A stretch of 64,000 bases of DNA. Origin: Ustilago trichophora (lineage: Eukaryota; Basidiomycota; Ustilaginomycetes; Ustilaginales; Ustilaginaceae). Below the pieces are notes generated by a model. That model saw only the letters and a list, made by a program, of their open reading frames with translations, searched no databases and was not told the origin of the DNA. Every line of letters starts with the position of its first letter. Position 1 is the stretch's first letter. Positions 20,837 through 31,487 of this stretch are shown piece after piece. The stretch is from assembly GCA_900323505.1 (NCBI GenBank), contig OOIN01000047.1, positions 434,001 through 498,000 on the forward strand, written 5' to 3'. A program made the position numbers and the translations under genes.

Positions 20837-22819
20837 ATGCCTATCCCTACGTCATCCACCGGACAGGCGTATCCACCGGTTCTGGACTACCGTCTCGTCC
20901 AGCTCATCGGCGGAGGAGGCTTTAGCAAGGTCTTTCGCGCAGTCAATCCTTCTTCGAAATCAAATCCAGTAGCCGCCATCAAAGTCATCTCGTATGCGCC
21001 CAACCGGTCCAACAAATACCCCATCGACCGTCGAGCTTTGCAAAAGGAAGTTCAGGTACATTCGATCCTAAAACACCCCAACGTGCTCGAATTCCTCGGT
21101 GCTGTCGAGCGCGGTGTCGACAAGAACGGAAATGCAGGCAAAGAGAAAGGCATTCTCATGGGAGAGGCCGTCGCCACCACACAGGAATCCATCAAGGCTC
21201 GCGACAAGGAGCGTCAAAAGATGCTCAGCTCACCCTCGCTCGACGATAACTACGTCCCGGGACTCTACATGGTGCTCGAGCTCGGAGCCGGTGGCGACTT
21301 GTTTGACAAGATCGCACCGGATTACGGTGTAGAGGAGGATCTGGCGCATTTCTACTTCCAACAGCTGCTCGCTGGTCTCGAATACATCCACTCGCAAGGT
21401 GTCACACATCGCGACATCAAGCCAGAGAACATGCTGCTCGACGCAGAGGGCAATCTCAAGATCGCCGACTTTGGCCTTTGCTCGGTGTACAAATACAAGG
21501 GCAAGGAGAGGGAGTTGACGGGTGCTTGCGGCTCGCTGCCTTACATTGCGCCAGAGATGAACGGTAAGCCGTACCGCGGCGAACCCGTCGACGTGTGGAG
21601 CTCGGGCGTGGTGCTCTTTGCCATGCTGGTTGGTAGCACACCATGGGACGAGCCCACTTCTCGATCGCCAGAGTACAACGCCTATCGCACCGGCGAACTT
21701 TTTTCGTACGACCCTTGGACCAAGATCCCAGCCGACGCGCTTTCGCTGCTCAAAAAAATGATGCATCCCAATCCGGAGAGAAGGATTACATTCGAGGGCA
21801 TTCGTCGTCATCGCTGGTTCAAGCGTGCCAACGACCTAATGACACAGAAGGGCAAATGCAACGATCCAGTCAATTTGGCCGAAAAGCTGTTGCAAGGTCT
21901 GGCGGTCTCGGGAGATATCAACTTGGAAATCAGCGGCGCAGCCGCAGCTGCTGCTCGTCGCCTCGATCTTCACACGGATGGACAGCGAGCCCAGGTGCCA
22001 GAGAACGTTTCGTTGACGCAACCCGAAGCGATCCAGAACAGTTCATTTGGTCTCGCAGCCGGCAGCTCCGTAGCCCGAGGCTGGCGAGATGACGCAAGCC
22101 ATGGAGTTGGATTGGCGCTCCCCTCGTCAACAGCGATGCCAGCCATCGCCACCAGCAGCGACGACATGTCGCGACGCCTGGCCATGAGTCAACACATCTC
22201 GACGCGTCGACTCGAGTTCTCCTCGTCTGGAAGCGGCATGGGCTCCGAGATGGCGCTGCCGGGCGCATCGCAGTTCACGCAAGCCCTCAACCACTTTACC
22301 CAATTCGAAGCGCTCACTCAGATGGCTGGAGTGGGAAGCTCGCATCTGCGCTTCTCGCCGCATCTGACCCGATTCTTCTCATCTGCCACCGCCGCGGCGA
22401 TGGTAGCCCTCGTCATCGAGGTTCTCGATGGGCTCGCTATCCAGTACGCCGTGGATGCCATTGGTGACCAGGAGGAGCTGGAGGAAGCCTACAACTTCAT
22501 GGTGGATGGCGAACCAGAGACCTCTGCTGCTAGCGACGACGGATCCCGCACTTCGGCCAAGAGGATCGTGATTGGGTCGAGGGGGGCACGTGTACGTCTG
22601 GCTACGATGGACAAGCGCAAGTGTCCATTGCGAGGTGACGTACGGATCGAGAATCTCGTAGCACCCGACTCGGCATCGGATTCAGCGTCAGCATCCGAGG
22701 ATGCAGCCAAGTGTCTGGTGTTGATGCAGAGGAGCAAAGGTGACCCATTGGAATGGCGGAGGCTCTTCCGAGAGATCTGTCGCAGAGCAGAGATCCGGGC
22801 CACCATCATCTCGACTTGA
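20837..22819 (+). CDS. CHK1: DNA damage checkpoint kinase Chk1
   Basis: Serine/threonine kinase activated by ATR/Rad3 to delay mitosis after DNA damage; in smuts it also acts during mating-induced G2 arrest (established for Ustilago). The 660 residues start with the kinase domain: Gly loop IGGGGFSKVF, VAIK-type lysine in AAIKVI, catalytic loop HRDIKPENMLL, DFG, and the Chk1-like activation segment CGSLPYIAPE followed by EPVDVWSSGVVLFAMLVGS. Compared with yeast or human Chk1 there is a roughly 35-residue insertion between alphaC and the hinge, around residues 95-130. A Ser/Gln-rich regulatory region follows with several SQ/TQ sites (for example TQPE, SQFTQ, FTQFEALTQ), candidate ATR targets. 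The C-terminus from about 580 is the conserved KA1-like domain (LVLMQRSKGDPLEWRRLFRE). Confidence 0.96.
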   Translation: MPIPTSSTGQAYPPVLDYRLVQLIGGGGFSKVFRAVNPSSKSNPVAAIKVISYAPNRSNKYPIDRRALQKEVQVHSILKHPNVLEFLGAVERGVDKNGNAGKEKGILMGEAVATTQESIKARDKERQKMLSSPSLDDNYVPGLYMVLELGAGGDLFDKIAPDYGVEEDLAHFYFQQLLAGLEYIHSQGVTHRDIKPENMLLDAEGNLKIADFGLCSVYKYKGKERELTGACGSLPYIAPEMNGKPYRGEPVDVWSSGVVLFAMLVGSTPWDEPTSRSPEYNAYRTGELFSYDPWTKIPADALSLLKKMMHPNPERRITFEGIRRHRWFKRANDLMTQKGKCNDPVNLAEKLLQGLAVSGDINLEISGAAAAAARRLDLHTDGQRAQVPENVSLTQPEAIQNSSFGLAAGSSVARGWRDDASHGVGLALPSSTAMPAIATSSDDMSRRLAMSQHISTRRLEFSSSGSGMGSEMALPGASQFTQALNHFTQFEALTQMAGVGSSHLRFSPHLTRFFSSATAAAMVALVIEVLDGLAIQYAVDAIGDQEELEEAYNFMVDGEPETSAASDDGSRTSAKRIVIGSRGARVRLATMDKRKCPLRGDVRIENLVAPDSASDSASASEDAAKCLVLMQRSKGDPLEWRRLFREICRRAEIRATIIST

Positions 22820-23945
22820 TCCGCTCACTCGAACGCATATCCAAACATCATTCGTCATTCTCATACCGTGGTCTTGTTTCGCATAGGGCCTCTTGTCCGT
22901 TCAACATGCTGTCTCAGCTTCTGTACCATTAGTCTCCGCTCTGGATCGCGCAACTGCAATGCACATGAACTCGGACCTTGATCATCCTCGGACAATGCGT
23001 TGAATAGAAGCTCTATGAGCTCCAGTCGGCATATCAAACCATCTGCACCCTTGTTGGCCTCAAAGCTAAGTTACTTGACATACTGTACAGCACGTCATTG
23101 CGTGTAGAAGTGCAGATCAAATGAAGCTCAGGGGTACCGATGTTCCTGTCCAACATTCGCCTCCCACGCCAAAGAAGCCCGACAGACGGTCGAAGCAGCT
23201 CCTTGTACACCATGTGAGACCCTGATGAGTTTCCAGGTGCTCGTATGACTCCGTTGTTGTTGGAATTAGATGTATGGAGATGTCTCGGTTGAAAGCTGGT
23301 GATTGTTGCAAGGCCGCACATTGCGCTGCACAGTCATCGAATTCGAGAAGTGTAAATATAGCAGCCTGATTTTTCGGCTCAATGTTTGGCGTCTTTGATT
23401 TCAGCTTTGGGATGGCTGAGGAAAGGTAGAAAGAGAGAGAAGAGAGCCATCAGCTGTGGTGATTTGAGGCGAAATGGCGGATCAGCCACAAAAATTTAGT
23501 TTTTATGCATGCGAGCACGAGCCAGGCTTTCAAGCTGGGTAAGCGCAAAGAGAGAGTTGGGATTTTGTCATGGCCCGGGTTACAGTGACTGCAATTCTAC
23601 AGCAGTCAAGTGAGACAAGGTGACATGGCGATGTGCTGCTCCTGTACTCCACACGCGCACATCACGGCTCAAGAGATTTTGTTTCAGCCGATCTACTTTC
23701 ATACTGTACTGTACTGTACAGTACTGTTCTGTATTCCAACCCACCCCTTTTTTTATTTTTATTTGTTGATCCCGTGCCGCCATCACAATCATCGTCGCTC
23801 CCAGTCAGCACGACACAGGATTCCATTGACACGATCAACTCTCACAACTACGATCACTGCTGCCGAACACACTTTTCGAGCAGTCCTTTCTCTAAACTTA
23901 TAGAGCAATCATCATCTACATAGATCACCACTCGCATCGTTCATC
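22820..23945. other. Intergenic region CHK1 / oxysterol-binding gene
   Basis: About 1.1 kb with no convincing protein. It contains TACTGTAC motifs near 23081 and a longer palindromic array at 23702-23726. Confidence 0.6.
23702..23726. repeat. TACTGTAC palindromic array
   Basis: Three head-to-tail CTGTA units closing with an inverted copy; the perfect palindrome TACTGTACAGTA is at 23712-23723. Lies about 220 bases before the downstream ATG. Confidence 0.75.
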
Positions 23946-25097
23946 ATGGGCGAAGAAGAGGTCGGAGCTGCTGTCCCCAAGGAGCAGCGACAGGGATGGG
24001 GCCAGTTCCTCAAGTCGATCGCCACCTTCTCGGGAGATCTTTCCTCGCTCACCGCACCCTCGTTCATCCTTTCTCCAGTATCGCTGGTCGAGTTCCCCGC
24101 CTACTGGGGCGAGCACCCTGACGAGTTCGCCAACATCTCCAAGGGCAAGGATGAGGTCGAGCGCATGAACTTGGTCCTCAAATGGTTCATCGGCACGCTC
24201 AAGGGTCAGTTCACTGCTCGTAACATCTCGTCAGGTTCCGAGAAGAAACCGCTCAACCCTATCCTCGGTGAGCTCTTCCTTGGCAAATGGCCCGACAAGA
24301 ACGGTCGGGGTGAGACCGCTCTGACCGCCGAGCAGGTCTCGCACCACCCTCCCGTCACCGCCTACCACATCGAGAACAAGTCCGCTGGTGTCACGCTTGA
24401 GGGTCATTGCGCACAGAAAACCTCGTTCTCCGGACGAACCATCCAGGTCAAGCAGGTCGGTCACGCCGTTCTGCGCATCAAGCTTCCCAACAGTGACAAG
24501 GAGGAGCTCTACCTCATCACACTGCCCAACCTGCTCATTGAGGGTCTCTGGTACGGCTCGCCATACGTCGAGCTCACTGGCAACTCGTACATTCAGTCCA
24601 CCACCGGTCTCTTGACCACGCTCAGCTACACGGGCAAGGGCTACTTTTCCGGTAAAGCACACTCGTTCAAGGCTACAATCGGTGCCGGTGGTAACACGCT
24701 CTACACCGTCGAGGGCGAGTGGGCTGGCGTCAGCAAGTACAAGGGCAAGTCGATCTCTGGAGGCAGCAACGAACTCTTCTGGGATGCATCCACCGAACGC
24801 GAAGAGGTTTCGGTGGAAGCCGTCGAGAAGCAGGGCGAGATGGAGAGCCGTAATGTTTGGAAAACGGTCGCCCACGGCATCCGCACTGGTGACTACGAGA
24901 CTGCATCCAAGGACAAGGCGAGGATCGAAAATGCCCAGAGACAGAAGCGAAAGGACGAGGCCGCGGCGGGCACCCCACACCAGCTCGAATACTTTGTTCA
25001 CGTCGACGACGATCAGGAGTACTCGCAGCTCGCTGCCATGTTCAAGGGTCAGCCTGCTACCGAGGATGCCTACCGAAGGAAGCCTCGTGTTCACTAA
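23946..25097 (+). CDS. KES1: Oxysterol-binding protein, Kes1/Osh4 type
   Basis: Short-form OSBP-related lipid transfer protein, moving sterol and PI4P between membranes at contact sites and regulating Golgi transport. The 383-residue protein is an ORD domain with no PH domain or FFAT motif visible, so it is the Kes1/Osh4 class (yeast Kes1 is 434 residues). It opens with a lid region (FLKSIATFSGDLSSLTAPSF). The signature EQVSHHPP is near residue 128, with the preceding PLNPILGE phosphoinositide-binding motif near residue 102. The C-terminal charged helix (KRKDEAAAG) and EYFVHVDDDQ complete the fold. No intron. Confidence 0.96.
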   Translation: MGEEEVGAAVPKEQRQGWGQFLKSIATFSGDLSSLTAPSFILSPVSLVEFPAYWGEHPDEFANISKGKDEVERMNLVLKWFIGTLKGQFTARNISSGSEKKPLNPILGELFLGKWPDKNGRGETALTAEQVSHHPPVTAYHIENKSAGVTLEGHCAQKTSFSGRTIQVKQVGHAVLRIKLPNSDKEELYLITLPNLLIEGLWYGSPYVELTGNSYIQSTTGLLTTLSYTGKGYFSGKAHSFKATIGAGGNTLYTVEGEWAGVSKYKGKSISGGSNELFWDASTEREEVSVEAVEKQGEMESRNVWKTVAHGIRTGDYETASKDKARIENAQRQKRKDEAAAGTPHQLEYFVHVDDDQEYSQLAAMFKGQPATEDAYRRKPRVH

Positions 25098-25635
25098 GCA
25101 AACGCGCGGCCGCGCACTTGCAGCAAGAGCCCATTGACGATGCCTCCCAGCTTTGAAACTCTCTTCTCAAGGATGCTGACTACTACCCGTCCGACGCACA
25201 GACTCTGATAGCTCCGATTCGCAATACTTTACATACAGCAATCGAATACATTGATACTAGACCCACTTCTTGCGCTCGATTCAGTGAGGCTGATCAATCA
25301 CTGGGCTCATGACTCGTGTAATGTCGAAGGAGTGAGCACTGTGACTATCCGATGAAGTGGCATAGTTTGGAATGAGTTGTTGAGATTTGTGATTTCGGAG
25401 CATCATCCTCCACTTGTCGCGCTCAGCCGCGGCTGGAATTTTTGGAGAAAGCCGTGTTGGTCTGAACACGCAGGAATCCAGAAATCTATGCTCCTTTCTC
25501 TTACTTCTTCGACACACAGCCACGCATTTGCAGCAGGCTTCTCGCCTACCCTCTCTCGGACTGGTCACACTTCGCTAGCCCTCGACTACTATCTTCCTGC
25601 GGTCTGAGTCGCAGTCGCGAGGAGCAACGGACACA
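25098..25635. other. Intergenic region KES1 / cyclophilin gene
   Basis: 538 bases, no convincing gene; 3' flank of one gene and promoter of the next on the same strand. Confidence 0.5.
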
Positions 25636-27357
25636 ATGAGCGTGCTCCTAGAGACCTCGCTGGGCGACATTGTCATCGACCTTCACACGCAGCTGGCACC
25701 ACGCTCTTGCATCAACTTCCTGAAGCTTTGCTCCCAGCACTACTACAAGCTCAATGCATTTTTCAGCGTGGAAAGGGACTTCTCAGCCCAGACCGGCGAC
25801 CCAACCAACACAGGCAGAGGTGGCGCGAGCATCTGGTCTCAGTTGCCATCGACTTCTCGGGACCGACTCGATAATTCCTTTTTCCACCCCGAGACTCAAG
25901 GCGATCAGCTAAAGCATACCAAGAAGGGAACCGTATCGTTCGCATGTTCCCGCAAGCATGTCAAGAGCTCTGCAGATGAGGAGAGTGGTAGCCGCGAAGA
26001 GCTAGTAGCGGGCTCGCAATTCTTCATCACGTTAAAGGACGAGATCGATTATCTGGATGGCAAGCATGCACCATTTGGAATCGTTGTCGAGGGCCAAGAG
26101 CCCGGCGGAACGCTAGACAAGATCAATGAAGCATTCACAGACGACCAAAAGAGACCGCTCAAAGACATTCGCATTCGGCATGTTGTCGTTCTGGAAGACC
26201 CCTTCCCAGATCCAGATGGTTTTGTTCCACCCTCACGCTCCCCTTCCCCAACTCCATCCCAAGTGCGCGCGCTCCGCCTGGCCGACGACGAAGATTTGGC
26301 CGATGACGACCGCGACGACGCTCAAAAGGAAGAATCACGTCGCAATGCCGACACCAACGCGGCCGCCCTGACTTTGGAAATGGTCGGCGATTTGCCGTTT
26401 GCTGAAATCCGTCCGCCGGAGAACATTCTGTTCGTATGCAAGCTCAATCCGGTTACTCGGAGCGATGATCTCGAACTCATTTTTTCGCGCTTTGGAAAGA
26501 TCCTGTCGTGCGAGGTGATCAAGGATAAGAAGACGGGCGATTCGCTTCAGTATGCCTTTATCGAATTTGACAAGAAAGATGACGCCGAGAGGGCGTATTT
26601 CAAGATGCAGAACGTGCTTGTCGACGACCGGAGGATTTGGGTCGACTTTTCGCAGAGTGTGAGTAGACTCCACGGCGATTGGGTCAAGAAGAGGAATGGG
26701 GGGAGGGAGGCGCCCAAGGGGCATCACAAGTGGGGCGTGGGGGGTGGGACGAGGGAAGATGGGTCGACCGGGAAGATGAGGATGGACTCGTATCGGCCAC
26801 GAGAGGATAGGTATCAAAACCGTGGTAGTGGCGATCGTGATGGGCGCGATGACAGGAGACAAGGAGACCGGGACAGCAGGCGGGACAGCAACGATGGCGG
26901 AAGTTCTGCACGATACGATAGCCGACGCCAGCGAGATCGTGATCGGGGCGACGACCGATCTCGAGACGTTCCCTCACCGCCGCGACGGGACGATGACAGA
27001 GAGAGGGCACATAAAAGGTCGCGAAGAGAGGAGGGAGAGCAATCGAGATCACGCAGAGACGGAACCTCCTCGTCACACAGGGATGGCGAGCGTTCTTCTC
27101 GGCATCAGGAGCGAGACAGTAAGCACTCAAGTGGACGGGATCGTATGGACGAGGAAACAAGAAGAAGGAGACACGACGAAGACAGAGACAGGCAGAGTCA
27201 TCGGGAGTCGTCATCACGCCGACACGACTCATCGAGTCGCTCTGAGCGAGACGATCGACGAGATCGTGATCGTGATCATGATCGTGACCGTCGCAAAAAG
27301 GGAGACAGACGTCGGGATGATGACCGACAACGGCATCGAGACGGATCCCGCCGATGA
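25636..27357 (+). CDS. CYP6: Cyclophilin-RRM protein, PPIL4/CYP6 type
   Basis: Nuclear peptidyl-prolyl isomerase-like protein with an RNA-binding domain, linked to splicing and transcription in the family. The 573 residues consist of an N-terminal cyclophilin domain (1 to about 195; [44 protein letters not shown]), an acidic linker, and an RRM near residues 258-340 ([19 protein letters not shown]). A long Arg/Asp/Ser-rich tail runs from about residue 385 to the end. The motif that supplies the catalytic Arg in cyclophilin A (FHR) reads FFSV here; loss of that Arg is typical of PPIL4 proteins and implies weak isomerase activity. A second long open frame at 26822-27475 is a shadow of the repetitive tail. 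No intron. Confidence 0.95.
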   Translation: MSVLLETSLGDIVIDLHTQLAPRSCINFLKLCSQHYYKLNAFFSVERDFSAQTGDPTNTGRGGASIWSQLPSTSRDRLDNSFFHPETQGDQLKHTKKGTVSFACSRKHVKSSADEESGSREELVAGSQFFITLKDEIDYLDGKHAPFGIVVEGQEPGGTLDKINEAFTDDQKRPLKDIRIRHVVVLEDPFPDPDGFVPPSRSPSPTPSQVRALRLADDEDLADDDRDDAQKEESRRNADTNAAALTLEMVGDLPFAEIRPPENILFVCKLNPVTRSDDLELIFSRFGKILSCEVIKDKKTGDSLQYAFIEFDKKDDAERAYFKMQNVLVDDRRIWVDFSQSVSRLHGDWVKKRNGGREAPKGHHKWGVGGGTREDGSTGKMRMDSYRPREDRYQNRGSGDRDGRDDRRQGDRDSRRDSNDGGSSARYDSRRQRDRDRGDDRSRDVPSPPRRDDDRERAHKRSRREEGEQSRSRRDGTSSSHRDGERSSRHQERDSKHSSGRDRMDEETRRRRHDEDRDRQSHRESSSRRHDSSSRSERDDRRDRDRDHDRDRRKKGDRRRDDDRQRHRDGSRR

Positions 27358-27785
27358 CATTATCATCACTTCGATCGCATCGTCTGAATTGCAATCTCCG
27401 TTCATCTCATCGCTGAGACCACAAGATCTTGATAGATCGATTACATGGTTGGTTGTCAAACTGCCAGTCCACTGAGAGATCGCGTGAACATACTGTACTC
27501 GCATGCTGAATTGAGCTGCTGCATGGTGGGACGCAACGCGTAGGTTTGGACCCTTTTTCTTGGAAGCGTCGGGGGGAACAGCGTGTGCTTTGGCTGTGCT
27601 TGCCGAAATCGGTGTCGGCAAATTCCACGCACAGATCTGCTAGAGAGAACTTCTTCCATTGGCACTGACACCTTCCTCTTTACCAACATCAACCTCGCCT
27701 ACCGCTTTTCGAATCGGCACTACAGCTACCTAGCATCCTCTCAGTTCTACAAGAGGGTGTGGCACGCAATGCGATCAGCCTCGAC
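27358..27785. other. Intergenic region CYP6 / CLC channel gene
   Basis: 428 bases, no gene; one TACTGTAC at about 27492. Confidence 0.5.
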
Positions 27786-30700
27786 ATGAATGCTTCACCC
27801 CATACCAGATCGAGCGCGCTGGCGCCCTCCCCCACCGCCGCCTTCTTCCCAACCGCGTCCCGTCGCAGCAGCGTCTACGCCTCCAACGCTGCCATGGAAG
27901 ACGATGAAGCACTCGACGAGATCCGCAGATACGAGTCTTTCTCCACCGTAGACTGGGTTGTCGACAACACGCGCGAACGCAACCGTCTAGCCCGTGAACG
28001 CCAAGCCGCCTCGGCTCATTTTGTCGCTTCTTCCTCCTCTTCCAATGCGCACCTTGCCAACGGATCCAGTAGCGCAAATGCAGACGCTGCTTGGGGTCAT
28101 ATTGGGTTTGGGAGAGGTGGCGTACCGCCAAGGTGGTGGTCGAGGGGCCCTTGGGGGAGGAGGGCCTGGCTGCTGTGGGGGATCATCAAGAGTGCACTCT
28201 CGGCATTCACGGATAGCGGCGTAATCGTACTTGTAGGCATCCTGATTGGGCTCAACATGGGTGTCATCAGCTTGGCGACCGAATGGGCATCAGATCTCAA
28301 GCAAGGATACTGCAAGTCGGGATGGTGGCTCAATCAAAAGTTTTGCTGCTGGGAAATGATGGATCCCGCGGGTCCTGGTGGGGCTCCTCTCCCCGCTGCT
28401 GCTGCCAAGGCACTGGCAACCGCAACCGTCACTGTCACCGCAGCTCCCGACGTCACAGCACCGACGGATGCTGCTGCTTCAGTACTGTCATCCTCGGCAT
28501 CGGCCGCTGCAGCGACGGCAGCACTTGTTGCCAGGGACGCCTACAATCTCACTATCCGCGCCATCCCAGATCACGAGTTGTGGTCCAGATCCGCGCAGGA
28601 TGTCTTCCACGACGGCTTCGGTACCGGTCTTCGACTGCTGGCACGAGCAGAGAGCGCTGTCTCTGGTGCTGGCGACCTCAGCGAGACCTGCACAGACTGG
28701 GTGCCATGGTCGCAATGGACCTTCCCCGCTTGGATCATCTACATCCTCTTTGCCGGCCTTCTCTCGTTCATCTGCGCACACCTCGTCAAGTCTTTTGCCC
28801 CCTACGCAGCTGGAAGCGGTATTTCAGAGATCAAGTGCATCCTCGCCGGCTTTGTCATCAATGGCTATCTTGGATTTTGGACGCTCGCCATCAAGAGTCT
28901 CACCCTGCCACTGGCCATCGCATCTGGCCTCAGCGTCGGAAAGGAAGGCCCGGCCGTTCATGTAGCGTGCTGCATCGGCAACGTCGTAGCCAGCTTCTTC
29001 CGCTCCTTCAACAGAAGTCAAGCCAAGATGCGAGAGTTGCTCACAGCCTCGTCCGCGGCAGGTGTAGCTGTAGCTTTCGGTTCCCCCATTGGCGGCGTTC
29101 TCTTTTCGCTCGAGGAGATGGCCTACAACTTTCCCGCCTCCACCATGTGGCGCTCTTTCCTCTGTGCGCTTGCTGCTACTGTGACGCTGTCGTTTATGAA
29201 CCCCTTCCGCACGGGCAAGCTGGTTCTCTTCCAGGTCTCGTACGATCGGGATTGGCACTATTTCGAGATCATCTTTTACGTCCTAATCGGCATCTTTGGC
29301 GGGCTCTACGGCGCTTTTGTCATCAAGTACAATCTGCAGGTGCAATCCTTCCGCCGTAGCTACCTCGCCAAGCACGGCGTGAGCGAGGTCGTCATCCTTG
29401 CAACACTCACCGCCTTCATTGGATATGCCAACAAGTTCTTGCGCATCGACATGACCGAATCGCTCGAAATCCTCTTCAGAGAATGCGAAGGCGGTGGAGA
29501 TTATGACAACCTGTGTCAGAGCTGGGCGCAGTGGCGCATGGTCAACTCGCTGCTGCTTGCCACTGTGCTGCGTACGGCGCTCGTCATCATCTCGTATGGC
29601 TGCAAGGTGCCCGCAGGAATTTTTGTGCCCTCCATGGCGATTGGCGCCACCTTTGGCCGGATGGTCGGGATCCTCGTCAAAGCACTCTACAATACTTTCC
29701 CGCACTGGTCGCTCTTTTCGGCCTGTCAACCCGACGTACCCTGCATCACACCTGGAACATACGCCTTTCTCGGAGCCGCAGCGGCCCTTGCCGGCGTCAC
29801 ACGCATCACTGTCGCCGTGGTGGTCATCATGTTCGAACTCACCGGTGCACTCACCTACATTCTGCCGACCATGATCGTCGTCGGCATCACCAAGGGTGTC
29901 GCTGACTGGTTTTCACGAGGTGGCATTGCCGAGCAGATGATCAAGTTTTCTGGATATCCATTCCTGGATAAGGACGACCACAGTTTCGGCGTTCCCGTTG
30001 GCGATATCATGCGCGTCAACCCCGAAGTGCTCTTTGCAGCGGGAATGAAGCTTAGCGAGCTTGAGAGCAAGTTGGCAGAGGGCACATACAAAGGATTCCC
30101 TCTCGTACAGAGCAAAGAAGACGCCACGCTGTTGGGCTATGTTGGCAAAGTCGAACTGCGATATGCGATTGGCAAAGCACGAAGGGCAAGAGCTCTTGGA
30201 CCCGAGACAACGTGCTTGTTCAGCGTCGGCCCCTCGGCGCATCACCAGACGCAGCAGCAGGATCTCTTGACGGTCTCCTCGCTGCCCACGACAGCAGCGG
30301 CCGACCGCGCTGTCAGGGAGGACATGTTGAGCCGACTCAGTGGGGCCACTGGTGCAGGATCCGCACTGGGGCTCGGCACGGGCAGCAGCAATGCCAGCAG
30401 CAGCGGAATGCGAGCCACACAACGCAGACACGAATCCGAATCTCTCATCGCCCAGCTCGAGGAGGAAGATCACGATGAGGAAAACTCCAATACATCCTAT
30501 CGTGGCGCCGTCCAACCCACAACCGCAGAGGATGACGAAGACTCGATCCTCGGCGACGCAACAGGCGGAGTCGACGGGGAATCCGATACCGATGTCCTCG
30601 AGCTATCCGGATGGATCGACCCGACCCCTTTGATCGTCCAACCGGGCATGGCACTGGAGACGGTCATGGACATGTTTAAGAATCTCGGTCCGCGTGTGAT

Positions 30701-31205
30701 CCTTGTTGTCGAATATGGCAAGCTCTCCGGCTTGGTTACGGTAAAAGATGTGTTGAAGCGGATTGCAATGCAGGAAAAAGCCGAGGCGACGGCTCGTTCT
30801 GCTGCTTTGCCGACCAGTGGGTCTTCTGGCCATCTTGCCGGTGGTACCGGTGGTGCTGGTGGTGGGGAGAGTGGATTTGGAGGAGGTGAGTTGGAAATCT
30901 TGTTGAAAGAGGCATATGAGTGGATACAGGATCAGTGGGCGGTGGTCGCGCCTCATGCTAGCAGGCTGGCGAGCAGGCTGGGTCTGGGTAGAGTTGGCGG
31001 AAGCGGAGGCCGAAGGAGAAGAACTCAAGGTGAAGGAGCGTATTCGCATCTCAGAGACAACACAACAGAGGAAGAGGAACGGTACGGCGACACCACGCCG
31101 GATCCGGAATCGGACTCGCTACCCATGTCGAGCACGGCCCAGCGGCAGCAAAAGAAGCGCAGTGCCAGTCAAGAACAGTTTGTTTTGGGCGAGGAAGAGG
31201 AGTGA
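27786..31205 (+). CDS. GEF1: CLC chloride channel/exchanger, Gef1 type
   Basis: Endomembrane CLC protein, probably a Cl-/H+ exchanger that supports organelle acidification and copper or iron handling as in yeast Gef1. The open frame reaches back to a GTG at 27759; the first ATG, 27786, gives 1139 residues. A 125-residue cytosolic N-terminus precedes the membrane part. Ion-path motifs are GSGISE (about 343), GKEGPAVH with the gating Glu (about 385), GSPIGGVLFSLEE (about 432) and GCKVPAGIFVPS. WHYFEI aligns with the region that holds the proton glutamate of exchangers. Two CBS domains follow, near 738-790 (VGDIMRVNP) and 945-1000 (YGKLSGLVTVKDVLKRI), separated by a Ser/Gln/acid-rich insert of about 130 residues. 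The C-terminal tail is Gly/Arg/Glu-rich. It converges with the p24 gene, 282 bases apart. Confidence 0.95.
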   Translation: MNASPHTRSSALAPSPTAAFFPTASRRSSVYASNAAMEDDEALDEIRRYESFSTVDWVVDNTRERNRLARERQAASAHFVASSSSSNAHLANGSSSANADAAWGHIGFGRGGVPPRWWSRGPWGRRAWLLWGIIKSALSAFTDSGVIVLVGILIGLNMGVISLATEWASDLKQGYCKSGWWLNQKFCCWEMMDPAGPGGAPLPAAAAKALATATVTVTAAPDVTAPTDAAASVLSSSASAAAATAALVARDAYNLTIRAIPDHELWSRSAQDVFHDGFGTGLRLLARAESAVSGAGDLSETCTDWVPWSQWTFPAWIIYILFAGLLSFICAHLVKSFAPYAAGSGISEIKCILAGFVINGYLGFWTLAIKSLTLPLAIASGLSVGKEGPAVHVACCIGNVVASFFRSFNRSQAKMRELLTASSAAGVAVAFGSPIGGVLFSLEEMAYNFPASTMWRSFLCALAATVTLSFMNPFRTGKLVLFQVSYDRDWHYFEIIFYVLIGIFGGLYGAFVIKYNLQVQSFRRSYLAKHGVSEVVILATLTAFIGYANKFLRIDMTESLEILFRECEGGGDYDNLCQSWAQWRMVNSLLLATVLRTALVIISYGCKVPAGIFVPSMAIGATFGRMVGILVKALYNTFPHWSLFSACQPDVPCITPGTYAFLGAAAALAGVTRITVAVVVIMFELTGALTYILPTMIVVGITKGVADWFSRGGIAEQMIKFSGYPFLDKDDHSFGVPVGDIMRVNPEVLFAAGMKLSELESKLAEGTYKGFPLVQSKEDATLLGYVGKVELRYAIGKARRARALGPETTCLFSVGPSAHHQTQQQDLLTVSSLPTTAAADRAVREDMLSRLSGATGAGSALGLGTGSSNASSSGMRATQRRHESESLIAQLEEEDHDEENSNTSYRGAVQPTTAEDDEDSILGDATGGVDGESDTDVLELSGWIDPTPLIVQPGMALETVMDMFKNLGPRVILVVEYGKLSGLVTVKDVLKRIAMQEKAEATARSAALPTSGSSGHLAGGTGGAGGGESGFGGGELEILLKEAYEWIQDQWAVVAPHASRLASRLGLGRVGGSGGRRRRTQGEGAYSHLRDNTTEEEERYGDTTPDPESDSLPMSSTAQRQQKKRSASQEQFVLGEEEE

Positions 31206-31487
31206 TCCGCCCCCTCGACCCCTAGTAACACGGCTAGACAACACGGACGTTGATTCATGCAATGGGCATCTCCGAACACACATCCAAAGATTGGGCTTCG
31301 TGATGAGGTGTGCATGTGCAAAAGGCTCGGGTTGAAGGATCTGCTCTTTGACGAGGAGAAAAGGGACGGTTGGGCGTGACAGAAGGATGCGATTGCACGA
31401 GTGGGCATTTTGACAGCGGAATCGATTGAAACAGATGTGTTCGATTCGTGGGCGGTGAGAAGTATCAAAACATGGTCAAAATCGGGT

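Noticed and set aside
26822..27475. 217-residue plus-strand frame overlapping CYP6
   Set aside because: Shifted frame of the repetitive Arg/Asp/Ser tail.
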